This document shows positions 50,531-58,678 of a stretch of DNA of 64,000 bases, in pieces (position 1 is the first letter of the stretch; each line of letters opens with the position of its first letter). The stretch lies in NCBI GenBank assembly GCA_011390565.1, contig JAABSC010000004.1, positions 62,001-126,000 of the forward strand. Reading direction: 5' to 3'. A program made the translations under genes and the position numbers. The notes beneath the pieces are model-generated. The model saw only the letters and a list, made by a program, of their open reading frames with translations, did no database searches and was not told the origin of the DNA. This DNA is from Thioalkalivibrio paradoxus. Its GTDB lineage: Bacteria > Pseudomonadota > Gammaproteobacteria > Ectothiorhodospirales > Ectothiorhodospiraceae.

Positions 50531-50857
50531 TCAGAGGTGCTGATCGAGAAATGCCGTCAACTGCGACTTGCTGAGCGCGCCCACCTTGGTCGCTTCGACG
50601 TCGCCGCTCTTGAAGAGCATCAGGGTGGGAATGCCACGGATACCGTAGCGGGGCGGCGTGGCCGGGTTCTCGTCTATATTCAGTTTGGCAACCTTCAGCC
50701 GACCATCGTATTCTTCTGCGATCTCGTCCAGTATCGGCGCGATCATTTTGCATGGACCGCACCACTCGGCCCAGTAGTCGACCAGCACCGGACGGTCGGA
50801 CTTGAGAACGTCCGCCTCGAAACTGGCGTCCGAGATATGATGAATGTTTTCGCTCAC
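50531..50857 (-). CDS. trxA: Thioredoxin 1
   Basis: 108 residues from a GTG start at 50857 with GAGG 8 nt upstream; more upstream sequence in frame is not thioredoxin-like. Active site [17 protein letters not shown], cis-Pro loop [11 protein letters not shown]. General disulfide reductase. The trxA-rho arrangement is widespread in gammaproteobacteria, and rhlB is divergent upstream. Confidence 0.97.
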   Translation of the reverse strand: MSENIHHISDASFEADVLKSDRPVLVDYWAEWCGPCKMIAPILDEIAEEYDGRLKVAKLNIDENPATPPRYGIRGIPTLMLFKSGDVEATKVGALSKSQLTAFLDQHL

Positions 50858-50976
50858 GCGGTATCCTCTGTGACTGGAATGGAGGACGCGGATTGAAGCC
50901 CTCCTACACCCGTAACTATCGGACAATTGTACGGGTGAATTCAAGTTGACTGAGCGTTTCTCTCGATTGGAGACCC

Positions 50977-52293
50977 ATGACCGAAGCCGACACAGAGCGC
51001 CCCCGCTTCGACCGACTCGAACTCCTCGAACCCGTGCTGCAGGGCATCCGGGATGCGGGATTCGAATACTGCACACCGATCCAGGCACAGACACTGCCCG
51101 TCGCCCTTGCGGGCCACGATGTCGCGGGGCAGGCCCAGACCGGAACCGGCAAGACCGCCGCTTTCCTGGTGGCCGCCTTCGATCGGCTGCTCCGATACCC
51201 GCCGCATGCGGAGCGTCACAAGAATGACGTGCGCATGCTCGTCCTCGCGCCCACCCGCGAACTGGCGATCCAGATTCACAAGGATGCGCTGCTGCTGGGC
51301 AACCGGACCGGGCTGCGTTTCGCGCTGGCCTACGGAGGCACGGGCTACGAACAGCAGCGCGAGGATCTGGTGGCGGGAGCGGACGTGCTGATCGGCACCC
51401 CCGGCCGGATCATCGACTACCACAAGCAGCACGTGTTCAGCCTCAAGCGCGCCGAGGTGGTGGTACTCGACGAGGCGGACCGCATGTTCGATCTTGGGTT
51501 CATCAAGGACATCCGGTTCCTGTTGCGGCGGTGTTCCCTGCCGTCGGAACGTCTGTCCATGCTCTTTTCGGCCACGCTTTCCTGGCGCGTGATGGAGCTG
51601 GCGTACGAGCACATGAACAACCCGGTCAAGATCCAGGTCGAGGCCGAGAGCGTCGCCGCCGAGCGCGTCCGGCAGGTCATCTACTACCCGTCCAACGATC
51701 AGAAGATCCCGCTGCTCATCTCGCTGGCGCAGACACTGCAACCGGAGCGCTCGATCGTTTTCGTCAACACGAAGCACTGGGCGGAACGGGTCTGCGACTG
51801 GTTGAACGCAAATGGTCTGAAGGCGGCGCTGCTCTCCGGAGACGTGCCGCAGACCAAACGCACGCGGCTGCTCGCCCAGTTCGGATCGGGCGACTACGCC
51901 TTCCTGGTGGCTACCGACGTGGCCGCGCGCGGCCTGCACATTCCCGATGTGACCCACGTATTCAACTTCGATCTGCCCCAGAGCGGCGAGGATTACGTCC
52001 ATCGGATCGGGCGCACGGGTCGGGCCGGAGCCGAGGGCGACGCGATCAGTTTCGGCTGCGAGGACTCGGCGTTCTATCTGCCCGATATCGAGAGCTATCT
52101 GGGGCAGCGCATCCCCACCGCGATGCTCGAGCCGGAGACGCTGCCGACGCAGTTGAACCGGCCGCCACCCAGGGCGCGGCGGCGCCCGGAAGAGCGCGGC
52201 AGGCCCTCTGGCGGGCGTCCGGGTCCGCGCGGCGACAGCTCCGGGAGGCCGCGCGCCGGACGCCGTGGCCCGCCACGCAAACCCGCGCCCTAG
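50977..52293 (+). CDS. rhlB: ATP-dependent RNA helicase RhlB
   Basis: DEAD-box helicase, 438 residues. Motif I AQTGTGKT, motif II DEAD, motif III FSATLS, motif [13 protein letters not shown]-motif before it ([13 protein letters not shown]). A basic Arg/Pro/Gly-rich C-terminal tail (after about residue 390) is typical for RhlB and contacts RNase E/RNA. Its position opposite trxA-rho is the conserved one. Confidence 0.94.
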   Translation: MTEADTERPRFDRLELLEPVLQGIRDAGFEYCTPIQAQTLPVALAGHDVAGQAQTGTGKTAAFLVAAFDRLLRYPPHAERHKNDVRMLVLAPTRELAIQIHKDALLLGNRTGLRFALAYGGTGYEQQREDLVAGADVLIGTPGRIIDYHKQHVFSLKRAEVVVLDEADRMFDLGFIKDIRFLLRRCSLPSERLSMLFSATLSWRVMELAYEHMNNPVKIQVEAESVAAERVRQVIYYPSNDQKIPLLISLAQTLQPERSIVFVNTKHWAERVCDWLNANGLKAALLSGDVPQTKRTRLLAQFGSGDYAFLVATDVAARGLHIPDVTHVFNFDLPQSGEDYVHRIGRTGRAGAEGDAISFGCEDSAFYLPDIESYLGQRIPTAMLEPETLPTQLNRPPPRARRRPEERGRPSGGRPGPRGDSSGRPRAGRRGPPRKPAP

Positions 52294-52312
52294 AGCAGCC
52301 AGTAGTCCGGCC

Positions 52313-53542
52313 TCAGGCGGCCTCGCCCCAGACGGCGTAGACCGGATCGGAGAACGCGAGCCGCGCGGCATACGGGTCGCCCGCGGGACGGGGCAGGCCA
52401 CGCAGGGACCAGGTCCCGAGATTCCCGAACCCGCCTGCCGCGAGGAAGAAGTCCAACACCAGGCCCATGCGCTCGAACTCGTGCAGCTCCGGCCAGAGCG
52501 CGATCGCCTTGGGCGGGAACCAGCGGTTGGAGAAGGTCAGAACGAAGCGCCCCCCGGGCCTCAGGACCCGCCTCACCTCCCGGAACACCGACACGGGTCG
52601 GGTGAGGTATTCCACTGAAACGGTGCAGATCGCCGCGTCGAAACGGGACTCAGGCCAGGGCAGGCATGGGTCGAGATTGAGATCCTGCACCATGCGCTCG
52701 GAGAGCTTCGCATTCGCCGCCAACTCTTCGGCGTTCATCCCGAGGCCCGTGACCTCTCCGGAGTGCCTGTCCGGATCCAGGTGCGAGGTCCAGCTGCTCA
52801 TGAGATCGAGCACACGGCCATTCCCGGGTATCAGCGCGCCGTACAACGCCCGGATCTGCGCGCGCGCCGTGTCGTCCAGGTGCTGCACCATCCGGGGTTC
52901 CGCGTAGAATTCGGCGTCGGGCCGCGAATCGGGCCGCTCGTACGAACGATCGGAATGGAAGTCGGTGGGCTGGCCACGCCAGCGCGCCTGCATCCCGGGG
53001 CCGTTGGTCACCGCCGCCCGGCCGAGGTTCGCCGGCGGCTCGCCGGGTGGGACGAGGTCCAGCAGACGCAGGTCCAGCTCCAGCGGCCGACCCGCCAGCG
53101 GATGGTTGAAGTCCAGGGTGATCGTGCCGTCCGGGGCGACCGAGGTCACGCGAAACGCGGTCGGAGGGCCCGGCGTCAGCTCCGGAGTTCCGGCGAGAAG
53201 CGCTCCCGGATAAAAACGACCGATACGCGGCTCGATCTGAAGGTGCCCGCGCGTCCGCGGGAAAAGGCTTCCCGGAATCCGGACCTGCTGCCCGTCGTCC
53301 GGGTCCGGGACGAGTTCGCCCGCTCCAAAAGCCCGGGTCAGCGGCTCGGTGCCTTGCGCTTCGAGCCGTGCCAGCAGGGCCTGCGAACCCTCGTCGCGCT
53401 CGGGGCATCGCAGCGCGCGGCTATCCACATGGCTGGCCTCGGCACTGTGCCAACGCAGGCTGAGTCCGATCCCCTGGCCGGGTCCGCTGGGGGAGGATGG
53501 AGACCGTCGACCCAGGTGCTCGAAAGGATCAAGTCGGAACAT
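52313..53542 (-). CDS. Fusion of SlyD-type FKBP domain and SAM-dependent methyltransferase
   Basis: 409 residues from ATG 53542, AGGGA 7 nt upstream. After a variable N-terminus, the region about 95-175 is FKBP/SlyD-like: TLDFNHPLAGRPLELDLRLLDL is the SlyD signature NHPLAGK region, and the upstream part reads GELVPDPDDGQQVRIP. The C-terminal half (about 220-400) is a class I methyltransferase with motif I GRVLDLMSSWTSHLDP, DAAICTVSVEYLTRP and EVRRVLRPGGRFVLTFSN. The motif I glycine-rich loop is altered (LDLMSSW). Substrate unknown. Lies past the terminator of the apr operon on the same strand. Confidence 0.75.
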   Translation of the reverse strand: MFRLDPFEHLGRRSPSSPSGPGQGIGLSLRWHSAEASHVDSRALRCPERDEGSQALLARLEAQGTEPLTRAFGAGELVPDPDDGQQVRIPGSLFPRTRGHLQIEPRIGRFYPGALLAGTPELTPGPPTAFRVTSVAPDGTITLDFNHPLAGRPLELDLRLLDLVPPGEPPANLGRAAVTNGPGMQARWRGQPTDFHSDRSYERPDSRPDAEFYAEPRMVQHLDDTARAQIRALYGALIPGNGRVLDLMSSWTSHLDPDRHSGEVTGLGMNAEELAANAKLSERMVQDLNLDPCLPWPESRFDAAICTVSVEYLTRPVSVFREVRRVLRPGGRFVLTFSNRWFPPKAIALWPELHEFERMGLVLDFFLAAGGFGNLGTWSLRGLPRPAGDPYAARLAFSDPVYAVWGEAA

Positions 53543-53615
53543 GATGGTCCCTGTGCGCGGTCGGAAAAAAAGCTGCACCGGGGACGGGAAGTGGGGACTT
53601 CGTTGCCTTCACCCC

Positions 53616-53649
53616 AAAAAAAACCGCGCGACCTTCCCGTGTCGCGCGG
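53616..53649 (-). terminator. Intrinsic terminator at the end of the extended apr operon
   Basis: Minus strand: CCGCGCGAC, 8-nt loop, GTCGCGCGG, followed by eight T (53623-53616). Perfect 9-bp stem and long T-run, a strong terminator. It separates the 53-residue gene from the FKBP-methyltransferase gene, which marks where the apr transcription unit ends. Confidence 0.92.
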
Positions 53650-53658
53650 CCGTCAGAC

Positions 53659-53820
53659 TCAGGGCTGCTTGGGAGTGGTGTATTCGGCAACCTTGTGGAA
53701 GGGTTCCCAAATGGTTTCGTAGCCCACGTAGCCCTTTTCGTTCGGAGCCATCTGCCGGGTCTTCAAAAACCGCGACGAGCCCTCCGGGACCTTGGGCCGC
53801 TCTTTGGTTGGTTCGCTCAT
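53659..53820 (-). CDS. 53-residue conserved-looking small protein at the end of the apr operon
   Basis: ATG at 53820 preceded by GAGG at 6-nt spacing; product MSEPTKERPKVPEGSSRFL and so on, with the middle GYVGYETIWEPF and ending TTPKQP. Hydrophilic, no membrane segment, two Tyr/Trp-rich patches, no Cys. GC-rich third positions and the terminator right after its stop support it as a real gene. I recognise no family. Position in the apr operon suggests a role in APS reductase assembly, regulation or stability (inference). Confidence 0.65.
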   Translation of the reverse strand: MSEPTKERPKVPEGSSRFLKTRQMAPNEKGYVGYETIWEPFHKVAEYTTPKQP

Positions 53821-53919
53821 GATTCACCTCATCTCAATGATAAAAGGGGGTATGGAAACGCCGATGTCAGCCCCCCGACTCACTGACAGATCCGGCCAAT
53901 AACGATGCCGTCGTTCTAT

Positions 53920-54432
53920 TCAGATCGGCACGACGCGCCCGCCGGTGACCTCAGGGACGGTCTCCACCTTGCCTCCGTGCTCGATCTCCTCCTCGGTCGC
54001 ATCCCGCACCATCCTGATCTGGAGCTTGAAGATCACTTCCCGGCCGCACAGCGGATTGTTGCCATCGATGGTCACGGACTTGTCGTCCACCCGTGTCACC
54101 AGAAAACTCTTGGTTTGGCCCCGCTCGTTTTCCATCAGGATCGCAGTGCCAACCTGGCGGTACTCTTCCGGAACGTTATCGATATGGTCGGTGATCACCA
54201 GAGACTCATCCCTCGGGCCGTAGATCGCGTTGCAGTCGATCGGCACCTCGATCAGATCGCCCTCCGACCGGCCTTCGAGCCGCGCCATCACGGGCGGCGA
54301 CAAGATCTCATTCACGCCATGAACATAGCCCAGTGGATACTCGATCGCGGTCAGCAGCTGACCGGACTTCAGGTCAACCACCTCGTAGGTCAGCTCGACA
54401 TATTTGTTCGCTTCGATCACATCATTTTTCAT
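53920..54432 (-). CDS. FKBP-type peptidyl-prolyl isomerase/chaperone (SlyD-like)
   Basis: 170 residues. N-terminal half VELTYEVVDLKSGQLL, GYVHGVNEILSPPVMARLEG and IDCNAIYGPRDESL follow FKBP strand order; the insert-in-flap domain has SKSFLVTRVDDKSVTIDG-like sequence. The SlyD signature NHPLAGK is here GNNPLCGR, lacking the His and Ala. No His-rich metal tail. It lies between the NTF2-like and 53-residue genes downstream of aprA; a chaperone for AprA or AprB folding is a reasonable guess. Isomerase activity is uncertain given the altered motif. Confidence 0.78.
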   Translation of the reverse strand: MKNDVIEANKYVELTYEVVDLKSGQLLTAIEYPLGYVHGVNEILSPPVMARLEGRSEGDLIEVPIDCNAIYGPRDESLVITDHIDNVPEEYRQVGTAILMENERGQTKSFLVTRVDDKSVTIDGNNPLCGREVIFKLQIRMVRDATEEEIEHGGKVETVPEVTGGRVVPI

Positions 54433-54447
54433 CGCACAACCGCCATC

Positions 54448-54840
54448 TCAGAAAATGGACGCGCCGAAGATCCGAACCTCTCCGTTCTCATAGCCGAGCA
54501 CCATTCGGCCGAGCCATTCCCCTTCCTTCTTGGTGCTCCTGACCCGGTACAGAACCGTGACGTGTTCACCACGCCGAATGATTCCGAGATAATCCCAGTC
54601 CTCGCTCAGATTACGCGTCAATTCGCTCTTCGCGAACTGATTACCGATCTCGACCTCGTTGAGCCCGAACGTCAGGTTGTACGAGAATTTGCGCACGAAC
54701 TTACCGTAATCCCCCTCGTTGGAGGACGTGACCAGGTCGCTCCACATCGGGTGGGCGACCGCGATGATCTCCTCGTCGGTGAGTTCGATGATGTTCCTGG
54801 TTTCTTCCGGTGTATCCGGAACCCCGGCTGTACTGTTCAT
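54448..54840 (-). CDS. Protein with NTF2/SnoaL-like appearance, apr operon
   Basis: 130 residues from ATG 54840. Residues 20-60 IIAVAHPMWSDLVTSSNEGDYGKFVRKFS have the helix and xxxGDY pattern of NTF2-like folds; DWDYLGIIRRGEHVTVLYRVR and WLGRMVLGYENGEVRIFGA supply the strands of the cone-shaped sheet. No signal peptide and no Cys. The family is not clear to me; an NTF2-like binding fold is the best fit. It follows aprA after a 114-bp gap that contains a hairpin. Confidence 0.6.
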   Translation of the reverse strand: MNSTAGVPDTPEETRNIIELTDEEIIAVAHPMWSDLVTSSNEGDYGKFVRKFSYNLTFGLNEVEIGNQFAKSELTRNLSEDWDYLGIIRRGEHVTVLYRVRSTKKEGEWLGRMVLGYENGEVRIFGASIF

Positions 54841-54914
54841 ATCAAAAACCCCGGACGGCGCGTGGGAAAAAGAAGACCAACGCAACGGCGCGCCGGTCTT
54901 CTTTGATTCCGAAG

Positions 54915-54943
54915 AAAATGGTGGGGGCCTCAAGACCCCCACC
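54915..54943 (-). terminator. Attenuator/terminator hairpin after aprA
   Basis: Minus strand GGTGGGGG-loop-CCCCCACC followed by ATTTTC. The 8-bp stem spans 54920-54943 with the T-run at 54915-54919. It lies 11 bp after the aprA stop and before the NTF2-like gene, so read-through should give lower levels of the accessory genes. Confidence 0.7.
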
Positions 54944-54954
54944 GCAGTCGGGCG

Positions 54955-56823
54955 TCACTCGTCCATGCCGACCAGATGGTAGCAAGGCGCCTTTTCCATG
55001 GTGTACTCGCCCGTCTTCGGATCACGGCGGGACACGGTGAGAACATGCCAGTTCTCATCGTCGAGTTTCATCACGTCGCCCCGGTAGTAGTAACCCGGCC
55101 AACGCGTTTCCTTGCGGAAAAGTGTGTGCTGGAAGACGCTCTCCGAGGTGAGCACCCGGTGCCTGAGTTCCCAGGCGCGAAGCAGTTCGTGCAGGTCCGC
55201 AGCGCCCAGCTTCTCGAGATCCTCCTCGAGGATCTTCATCTTCTTCATGCCGATGTTGAGCAGCTTCTCGTTGGTCATGTAACTGACCGTTACGCCACCG
55301 CAGTACTCGTCCATCAATTTCTGAAGACGGTCCAGGGCCTGACGCGGACTCAGGATGTTCGGGTGCACCGTGCCGGCCACCACTTCGTTGCGGTACACCG
55401 TGTAGTGCTCGAGCGGCTTGAAGATTTCCGCCTTCCGATCTTCGATCTGCGTGTCGGAAACCCGGATGCCCTGGGCCTTGCCGTCGTCGATGTACTTGCA
55501 CGCGGCTTTCGCGGCCAGGCGGCCTTCGGTGAAGGAGCCGGACGAGAACGCGTGCGGCGTTCCACCCACGGCATCGCCGGCGCCGAAAAGACCTTCGACG
55601 GTCGTCATGCGGTTATAGCCCCAGAAATACTCGGGGGGCGACACGTCCTCGGGGCCAGAACACCACGCGCCACAACCCGTGGCGTGCGAGCCCATCACGT
55701 ACGGCTCGGAGGTGGTCAGCTCGGGGTTTTCGTTCTTGGGATCGACGTCGGTCGCGGCCCAGAGCACGGCCTGGCCGACGGTCATACCCAGGAAGTTTTC
55801 CCAGCCCACTTCTTCCAGATGCGGATCCTGGAACGCTTCCATCGTGACCATGTGGATCGGACCACGGCCCGCGTTCACCTCGTTGATCAACGCGTGGTTG
55901 CGCAGGCAGGTCGGAATCGGGCGGTGGGTCCGGTGGGAGGCTTCCGGATCCAGATATTCCTTGCCGACCATCTTCTGCAGCTCGGGGAACCACTTGGACT
56001 CGTACTCTTCGCCGAGGCCGTTCTGCGTGTAGGTCTTCAAGTGCAGGAAGTACGCGCCAACGGGGCCGTAGCCGTCCTTGAATCGGGCCAGCACGATGCG
56101 GTTTTCCATCTGGGTCATCTTCGCACCGGCCTGGATCAGCAGGCCGTACGCCGAACCCGAGGACCACGGTGCGTACCAGACACGGCCGGCGCCTTCACCC
56201 ACCGAACGGGGCTTGAAGATCATCGACGCTCCGCCGGCAGCCACGACCACGGTCTTGGACTTGAACACGTGGTAGTTGCCGGTACGGACATTGAAGCCAA
56301 CGGCGCCGGCAACCCGGTTTTCCTTGGATTCGTCCATCAGCAGGTGCGTGACACAGATGCGGTTGTACACCTTGTCGGCGGACTTCTTGGCAGCCTCGGC
56401 CACGATCGGCTTGTAGGACTCGCCGTGAATCATGATCTGCCAGCGGCCTTCACGCTGGTAGGCGCCCGTCTTGGGGTTGCGCATCAGCGGCAGACCCCAT
56501 TCCTCGAACTGGTGCACGGCGGAGTCGACGTGGCGCGCCATGTCGAACAGCAGGTCCTCGCGCACCATGCCCATCAGGTCGATCCGCGCGTAGCGGACGT
56601 GGTCTTCGGGGTTGTTCTCGCCCCAGCGGGTGCCCATGTAGCAGTTGATCGCGTACAGGCCCTGCGCGACCGCGCCTGAGCGGTCGATATTGGCCTTTTC
56701 GGCAATGATGATCTTCTTGTCCTGCCCCCAGTACCGGGCCTCGAAGGCAGCACCCGTGCCGCCCAGTCCAGCGCCCACTACGAGGACGTCGATGTTGTCT
56801 TCGACGATCGTGTCGTGTGCCAT
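54955..56823 (-). CDS. aprA: Adenylylsulfate reductase alpha subunit AprA
   Basis: FAD-containing catalytic subunit. In sulfur oxidisers it runs in reverse, forming APS from sulfite and AMP. 622 residues. FAD-binding VDVLVVGAGLGGTGAAFEAR at the N-terminus, GDAVGGTPHAFSSGSFTEGR-type flavin contact region, GWENFLGMTVGQAVLWAATD, and catalytic CLRNHALINEVNAG and MGSHATGCGAWC. Its ATG overlaps the aprB stop by one base. Cytoplasmic, works as AprAB heterodimer. Confidence 0.98.
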   Translation of the reverse strand: MAHDTIVEDNIDVLVVGAGLGGTGAAFEARYWGQDKKIIIAEKANIDRSGAVAQGLYAINCYMGTRWGENNPEDHVRYARIDLMGMVREDLLFDMARHVDSAVHQFEEWGLPLMRNPKTGAYQREGRWQIMIHGESYKPIVAEAAKKSADKVYNRICVTHLLMDESKENRVAGAVGFNVRTGNYHVFKSKTVVVAAGGASMIFKPRSVGEGAGRVWYAPWSSGSAYGLLIQAGAKMTQMENRIVLARFKDGYGPVGAYFLHLKTYTQNGLGEEYESKWFPELQKMVGKEYLDPEASHRTHRPIPTCLRNHALINEVNAGRGPIHMVTMEAFQDPHLEEVGWENFLGMTVGQAVLWAATDVDPKNENPELTTSEPYVMGSHATGCGAWCSGPEDVSPPEYFWGYNRMTTVEGLFGAGDAVGGTPHAFSSGSFTEGRLAAKAACKYIDDGKAQGIRVSDTQIEDRKAEIFKPLEHYTVYRNEVVAGTVHPNILSPRQALDRLQKLMDEYCGGVTVSYMTNEKLLNIGMKKMKILEEDLEKLGAADLHELLRAWELRHRVLTSESVFQHTLFRKETRWPGYYYRGDVMKLDDENWHVLTVSRRDPKTGEYTMEKAPCYHLVGMDE

Positions 56824-57302
56824 CAGTAGTACACCCCTTCTTTCATCTTGAGACCGTTGCTCTCCAGCGTGTGCAGCCCGCCATCATCCATGCGGATGTA
56901 CTTGGGCTCGTTGAACAGCAGCTGGCTGTCGCGCATCTCCTTGCTCGGCCCGCTCACCTCGGCAAGCTTCGGAATGTGCTTGCCCCAGGGCTTGGTCGTG
57001 ATCGGTGACAGGAACTCCTTCTCCCTGCCGTCCCGGAACTTGATCTTCCAGGCGATGGTGCCGCGCTCCTCATCGCGGTCCACGCGCACGCTGTGTCCCA
57101 GCGGAGCGAAGTCGGCGTAGCCGCGCGCATCAATGGCGTGGTGCGGGCAGGCCTTCACGCAGGAGTAGCACTCCCAGCACATGCTGGGCTCGATGTTGTA
57201 CGCGCGACGCGTGGTGGGGTCGATATGCATGATGTCTGACGGGCAGATGTCCACGCAGTACCCACAGCCATCGCATCGGGTCATGTAAACGAAAGTTGGC
57301 AT
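56823..57302 (-). CDS. aprB: Adenylylsulfate reductase beta subunit AprB
   Basis: Electron-transfer subunit with two 4Fe-4S clusters. 159 residues. Clusters: CDGCGYCVDICPSD and CWECYSCVKACPHHA, i.e. two Cx2Cx2Cx3C(P) motifs. The C-terminal half wraps around AprA. Starts 38 bp after aprM and is coupled with aprA by a one-base overlap. Confidence 0.98.
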   Translation of the reverse strand: MPTFVYMTRCDGCGYCVDICPSDIMHIDPTTRRAYNIEPSMCWECYSCVKACPHHAIDARGYADFAPLGHSVRVDRDEERGTIAWKIKFRDGREKEFLSPITTKPWGKHIPKLAEVSGPSKEMRDSQLLFNEPKYIRMDDGGLHTLESNGLKMKEGVYY

Positions 57303-57340
57303 GGTGATCCTCGATCAATGCTGTTGATCAGTTGACTGGA

Positions 57341-58177
57341 TTAGTAGTGGTTGGGCGCTTCACGCTTGATGCCCAGACCCATGTCCATGGGTGCATCCCG
57401 CAGCAACTCCAGCGAATGACGCTGCTGCTGAGCGGGGTCGTCGCGGGTGATCGTCGGGAGATTTTCCGCGGAACCGTCTGCCCGGGTGATGCGCTTCTGG
57501 TAAGCCGCGGCAGGTTTGAAGAACATGTGCGCGAACTTGGACCAGTACACAGACCCGAACAACGTGGTGGTGCCGGCGATGAACAGCACGAAGAAGAGCC
57601 AGCCCAGCGCGCCCATGCCCTGGGTGAACGACCAGAGAAGTGCGAAGGTCGACATCACGAGCAGCGACAGGATGAACAGGTCGGCGCGAGACACAGCGAA
57701 CAGGGGACGGCTCTCGGATGACAGATCGACGCGGATCGCGAACCAGAACCAGTAGCCGCCAACGGCCAGCGACAGTGCGCTGAGGTGCCACAGCAGCGGC
57801 AGGATCGCGGGCGTCTGAGCGCCCTGGGCGGTGTGCGCGAAGATCAGGATGGCCGACGTGATCACGAACACGATAAAGCCGTACATCATGAACAGGTGGG
57901 AGATCCGGCGCTGGGAGTTGGCAAACTCGCCTGCGGTCAGAACCTCTTTTCCGACGGTCTTGATCATCAGCCCGAGCTTCTCGCCGCTGCCGACGCTGCG
58001 TTTCGCGTTCGCCTGGGCCTTTTTCGCGTTTTCGAAGAAGTACTTGGCGTTTTTCTTGTGGATCATGTCGAAAATCGTGCCACCGGCCACGAGGATGACC
58101 ATGAGCACGACGTAAGCCTGCATGACCGCCGGCGGAATGACGGCAGCGAGTTCGGCGAAGGGATTGCTAGTAATCAC
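57341..58177 (-). CDS. aprM: AprM, membrane anchor of APS reductase
   Basis: 278 residues. GTG start at 58177 with a perfect AGGAGG 9 nt upstream. About five transmembrane helices (for example residues 17-38, 92-115, 125-148, 165-187, 190-212), with conserved aromatic and His residues (LFMMYGFIVFVITSAILIFAH). Couples AprAB to the quinone pool in organisms lacking QmoABC. Part of aprMBA; no Qmo genes seen nearby. Confidence 0.93.
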   Translation of the reverse strand: MITSNPFAELAAVIPPAVMQAYVVLMVILVAGGTIFDMIHKKNAKYFFENAKKAQANAKRSVGSGEKLGLMIKTVGKEVLTAGEFANSQRRISHLFMMYGFIVFVITSAILIFAHTAQGAQTPAILPLLWHLSALSLAVGGYWFWFAIRVDLSSESRPLFAVSRADLFILSLLVMSTFALLWSFTQGMGALGWLFFVLFIAGTTTLFGSVYWSKFAHMFFKPAAAYQKRITRADGSAENLPTITRDDPAQQQRHSLELLRDAPMDMGLGIKREAPNHY

Positions 58178-58678
58178 GGGCTACAGCCTCCTAGGTGGAT
58201 CGGGAATCGTGCGAGTCTGTTGCATTCCAATTTTCGATTCAAATCAAAGTTACTTGCGTTTCCATAAGCTCAGCTTATACCGGTTCGGTTCGGCACGGGC
58301 TGGAAGGCCTGCGGAGATCGCCGGTCGCGCGAGGAAACGCTCGCTCGAAATACAGGCCGGCATGGGAACCGGACGGTGCTACAGCCGGGGGGAACCGTGG
58401 CAACGGGCCCGCTGTGCAGCGTTCTCTGCGCACGCCAGGTGGAGGGAGTCTACTCCGTTCCGCGCGTGCCAACGGGACCGAGGATAAATGTTGTTTATTA
58501 GAATATTCGAAAAAAACGGTTTCTGCTTTCGATCCGAAATGCAGGTCCACATGGCCCTGTGTTGTGCTACGTTACCGCGGCCTGTGCCCGTGACACCCGT
58601 AGCCGGGTATCCCGGGCGCCACCCAAAAGACGGCGATGCCGCAATCTCAACACCCATTCCTGGCAGGAGACAGAGTCC
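58178..58678. promoter_or_regulatory. Divergent control region between aprM and sat (501 bp)
   Basis: Holds no convincing protein gene. Contents: AGGAGG of aprM (58187-58192); an FNR/Anr-type box TCGAT-tcaa-ATCAA (58234-58247, one mismatch); a perfect 15-bp dyad ATAAGCT-c-AGCTTAT (58264-58278); and an AT-rich island (58482-58516) with palindrome GAATATTC (58501-58508) and a TAGAAT -10-like hexamer (58499-58504) that may drive sat. sat leader length would be about 170 nt. A 64-codon open frame from 58488 to 58682 overlaps the sat ATG but reads like non-coding sequence. Confidence 0.6.

Noticed and set aside
53609..53827. 72-codon minus-strand frame overlapping the small apr-linked gene
   Set aside because: It crosses the terminator hairpin, has no good ribosome site, and the alternative frame (53659-53820) has one.
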